Source of the DNA: Flavobacterium sp. LC2016-12
GTDB taxonomy: Bacteria > Bacteroidota > Bacteroidia > Flavobacteriales > Flavobacteriaceae
Assembly: GCF_015351595.1 (NCBI RefSeq)
Contig: NZ_JADKPT010000002.1
Span: forward strand, 372,001-436,000
Direction: 5' to 3'
DNA: 64,000 nt
The position numbers and the translations under genes were made by a program. Below, in pieces: positions 61,952 through 64,000 of this stretch (position 1 is its first letter; each line of letters starts with the position of its first letter). The notes under the pieces were generated by a model, which had not been told where the DNA came from, searched no databases, and saw only the letters and a list, made by a program, of their open reading frames with translations.

Positions 61952-62707
61952 ATGAAAGGAATTAAGATTATTTTTTGGATTTTGTGGCGCATTTGGTTTT
62001 ACGTGGTAATGGCCATTCCGATATTGATTATGCTGCCGTTTTTGCTTGTTTCTATTATAACCGAAAGTGGATACCCCTATTTCTTTAAAATGGCCCGCAT
62101 TTGGGCTAAATTCATCCTTTTTGGGATGGGTTTTTATTATTTGGTGGAGCGCCAACAGAAACTGGAAAGAGGAAAGAGTTATATGATAGTTGCTAATCAT
62201 ACCTCAATGACGGATATTATGCTGACTTTGGCAGTGGTTAGAAATCCGTTTGTCTTTGTGGGAAAGAAGGAACTCGTTAAGATTCCGTTGTTTGGATTTT
62301 TCTATAAAAGAACCTGTATTTTGGTTGATAGAAATTCTTCAAGAAGTAAAAATGAAGTTTTCAAAAGGGCACAAAGCAGACTTAATCAAGGACTTAGTAT
62401 TTGCATATTTCCTGAGGGAGGAGTTCCTGATGATGAAAGTATATTATTGGATGAATTTAAGGACGGCGCTTTTCGATTAGCGATTGAGCATCAAATTCCG
62501 ATTGTTCCGATTGTTTATCCGGACAACAAGGAAAGATTCTCCTATACTTTTTTGAGCGGCAGCCCCGGAAAAATGAGAGTAAAGATACTCCCTTTTATAG
62601 AAACTAAAGGGTTAACCGGAGAAAGCAGAAAAGAACTTCGTGATAAAGTCAGGCAAGTGATCTACAAAGGCTTGCTTGAGTTTCAAAAAGTAAAAAATAA
62701 AAAATAA
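61952..62707 (+). CDS. 1-acyl-sn-glycerol-3-phosphate acyltransferase-like protein
   Basis: 251 residues from the ATG at 61952 (MKGIKIIFWILWRIWFYVVM); the longer reading to 61850 extends into a repeat and is rejected. The HX4D motif is VANHTSMTDIMLTLA, and ICIFPEGGVPDD is the second conserved motif, both typical of PlsC-family enzymes. A membrane helix at the N-terminus anchors it. The family transfers acyl groups to lysophosphatidate or other lipids. Terminator follows. Confidence 0.9.
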   Translation: MKGIKIIFWILWRIWFYVVMAIPILIMLPFLLVSIITESGYPYFFKMARIWAKFILFGMGFYYLVERQQKLERGKSYMIVANHTSMTDIMLTLAVVRNPFVFVGKKELVKIPLFGFFYKRTCILVDRNSSRSKNEVFKRAQSRLNQGLSICIFPEGGVPDDESILLDEFKDGAFRLAIEHQIPIVPIVYPDNKERFSYTFLSGSPGKMRVKILPFIETKGLTGESRKELRDKVRQVIYKGLLEFQKVKNKK

Positions 62708-62710
62708 TTT

Positions 62711-62745
62711 AAAAGCCGACTAATTGCAATAATTAGTCGGCTTTT
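62711..62745 (+). terminator. Terminator of the acyltransferase gene
   Basis: A perfect 15-bp stem (62711-62725 with 62731-62745), core GCCGACTAATT, followed by CTTTT. It starts four bases after the stop. Confidence 0.92.
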
Positions 62746-63189
62746 CTTTTGAATTAAAACCCCCCATTTTATATTCAAAAAGTTATCTATGGATAATTTT
62801 TTCTGAAATAAAGCGTAACACTTTTTTAAATCTTAGTTTGGTTTTTTTACGGTTTTTATTCAACAACACTTCTAATTTTTCCTTCATAGTAAAAGACTTT
62901 AAGAGTTGATAATAAAGAGTTTGGTTAGAACTCAAGTTAACGTCATAATACTATAGAGAGCGAAAAATGAGAAAGGTTGCGTCGAAATTGAATATTTTTT
63001 TTAAAAAAGAATAAAAACCCGTCAGCACCAAACAAGCCAACGGATTTTTATTTAAAACAAATCAACCAAATTTATTCTAAAAACCTTCAAATTGGGTACT
63101 TATAACGATACCCAATTCTTATGTCTCTCTATAAGATGTAATTGTTTTAAAAAGGTTGCGTCAGTTTTACTATTATTTTTGAAATAAAA
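62746..63189. other. Gene-free stretch with two short repeated words
   Basis: No reading frame of interest. AAAGGTTGCGTC occurs at about 62971 and 63152. A weak hairpin-like word (AAACCCGT...ACGGATTT) lies near 63015-63045. I see no tRNA or known RNA. Confidence 0.5.
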
Positions 63190-63225
63190 AACCCGACAAG
63201 TTTTAAATCTTGTCGGGTTGTATGT
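63190..63225 (-). terminator. Terminator of recA
   Basis: AACCCGACAAG (63190-63200) pairs with CTTGTCGGGTT (63209-63219). On the minus strand it is followed by TTTTTATTTC. It lies 38 bp after the recA stop. Confidence 0.9.
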
Positions 63226-63256
63226 AAAGCCTTGTTTTAAGGATATTTATAAAGAT

Positions 63257-64000
63257 TTAAGCGTTTGCTAATTCTTTAATATGTGCTTTAATTTTAGCCT
63301 CTAATTCATCTGCTAATTCTGGATTGTCTTTGATTAAAGCTTTTACAGCATCACGACCCTGACCTAATTTAGTGTCGCCATAACTGAACCAAGATCCTGC
63401 TTTTTTAACGATATCAAACTCAACAGCCAAGTCAAGAATTTCTCCGGTTTTAGAAACACCTTCTCCGTACATAATGTCGAATTCAGCAGTTTTAAACGGT
63501 GGAGCAACTTTGTTTTTTACAACCTTTACTTTAGTTCTGTTTCCAATTACGTTTTCTCCATCTTTAATTTGAGATGAACGACGAATATCTAATCGTACTG
63601 AAGCGTAGAATTTTAAGGCGTTACCACCCGTCGTAGTTTCAGGATTTCCAAACATAACACCAATTTTCTCTCTCAACTGATTGATGAAGAAAACAGTACA
63701 GTTTGTTTTGCTGATTGTTCCTGTTAATTTTCTCAAAGCCTGAGACATCAAACGTGCATGAAGACCCATTTTAGAATCTCCCATTTCACCTTCGATTTCA
63801 CTTTTTGGTGTCAAGGCAGCAACCGAGTCAATAACCACAATATCAATTGCTCCTGAACGAATTAAGTTTTCAGCAATTTCCAATGCCTGCTCCCCATTGT
63901 CTGGTTGAGAAATGATTAAGTTTTCGATATCAACGCCTAATTTTTCAGCGTAATTTCTATCAAAAGCATGTTCTGCATCTATAAACGCAGCAATTCCACC
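63257..64000 (-). CDS. recA: Recombinase RecA (5' part cut by window)
   Basis: 248 residues from the right edge to the stop at 63257. From the edge it reads [20 protein letters not shown], the region just after Walker A, then [20 protein letters not shown] with the Walker B Asp, [20 protein letters not shown] (L2 loop) and [13 protein letters not shown]. The ATP-binding Walker A is outside the window. RecA pairs homologous DNA for repair and transformation. A shorter start at 63883 is an artefact of the edge. Confidence 0.97.
   Translation of the reverse strand, partial: GGIAAFIDAEHAFDRNYAEKLGVDIENLIISQPDNGEQALEIAENLIRSGAIDIVVIDSVAALTPKSEIEGEMGDSKMGLHARLMSQALRKLTGTISKTNCTVFFINQLREKIGVMFGNPETTTGGNALKFYASVRLDIRRSSQIKDGENVIGNRTKVKVVKNKVAPPFKTAEFDIMYGEGVSKTGEILDLAVEFDIVKKAGSWFSYGDTKLGQGRDAVKALIKDNPELADELEAKIKAHIKELANA

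Noticed and set aside
1..64000. CRISPR array or restriction, toxin-antitoxin or other known defence island
   Set aside because: Read for regular direct repeats with spacers and for typical nuclease, methylase or toxin pairs; none found. The GxxExxY and PIF1-like genes alone do not make a system.

Overview
The window looks like the chromosome of a Flavobacterium (Bacteroidota). It is AT-rich, with few Shine-Dalgarno-like sites and several TAnnTTTG promoter boxes. It carries the gliding/type IX secretion lipoprotein SprE, and many families seen mainly in Flavobacteriaceae (DUF5687, DUF4254, DUF6427, DUF6341, DUF6909, DUF4175). Genus-level placement is by recognition, not by a search.

Layout. 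0-10.8 kb: sprE (cut by the left edge), an ABC exporter pair, a PaaE-type flavoprotein, a GT9/DUF4254 pair, upp, two small membrane proteins and purD. 10.9-23.3 kb: a surface-polysaccharide locus. Its core is a six-gene minus-strand operon (DUF6909, Wzz-like, Wzx flippase, GT4, polymerase, O-antigen ligase/polymerase), with a UDP-xylose synthase/GT2 pair, a lone GT4 and a CapK-like adenylate-forming enzyme beside it. 23.3-31.4 kb: a REP-associated transposase with its palindromes, GH3, tatA, tex, a Bro-N protein and rpiB. 31.45-32.32 kb: a gene-free, very AT-rich stretch rich in DnaA-box-like words, which I propose is oriC. 32.3-44.4 kb: DUF2007, rnr, a GIN-domain protein, a LysE transporter, tRNA-Cys, folB, glnS, a YtxH/holin cassette, an SPFH protein and gltX. 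44.5-52.2 kb: a giant DUF4175 protein, ybeY, a cluster of parS sites, mnmG, a GNAT acetyltransferase and a methyltransferase. 52.4-64 kb: an OmpH-like lipoprotein, a PIF1-like helicase, a tandem pair of secreted paralogues, a SPOR protein, dprA, trpS, a GxxExxY protein, an acyltransferase and recA (cut by the right edge).

The most important large-scale pattern is a polarity switch at about 32 kb. To the left 22 of 31 genes are on the minus strand; to the right 19 of 28 are on the plus strand. Together with the DnaA-box-like cluster at the switch and seven parS (ParB-binding) sites 16-19 kb to the right, this argues that the window spans the replication origin and the centromere-like region. 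Other notable items: REP palindromes around a RAYT gene, repeated tRNA-Cys 3' fragments, a 167-bp degenerate duplication in a non-coding region, a trio of palindromes in and after an ORF6N gene, and a DUF6909 protein with nucleoside-phosphorylase-like C-terminal motifs. No complete insertion sequence, prophage, CRISPR array or known defence island was seen.
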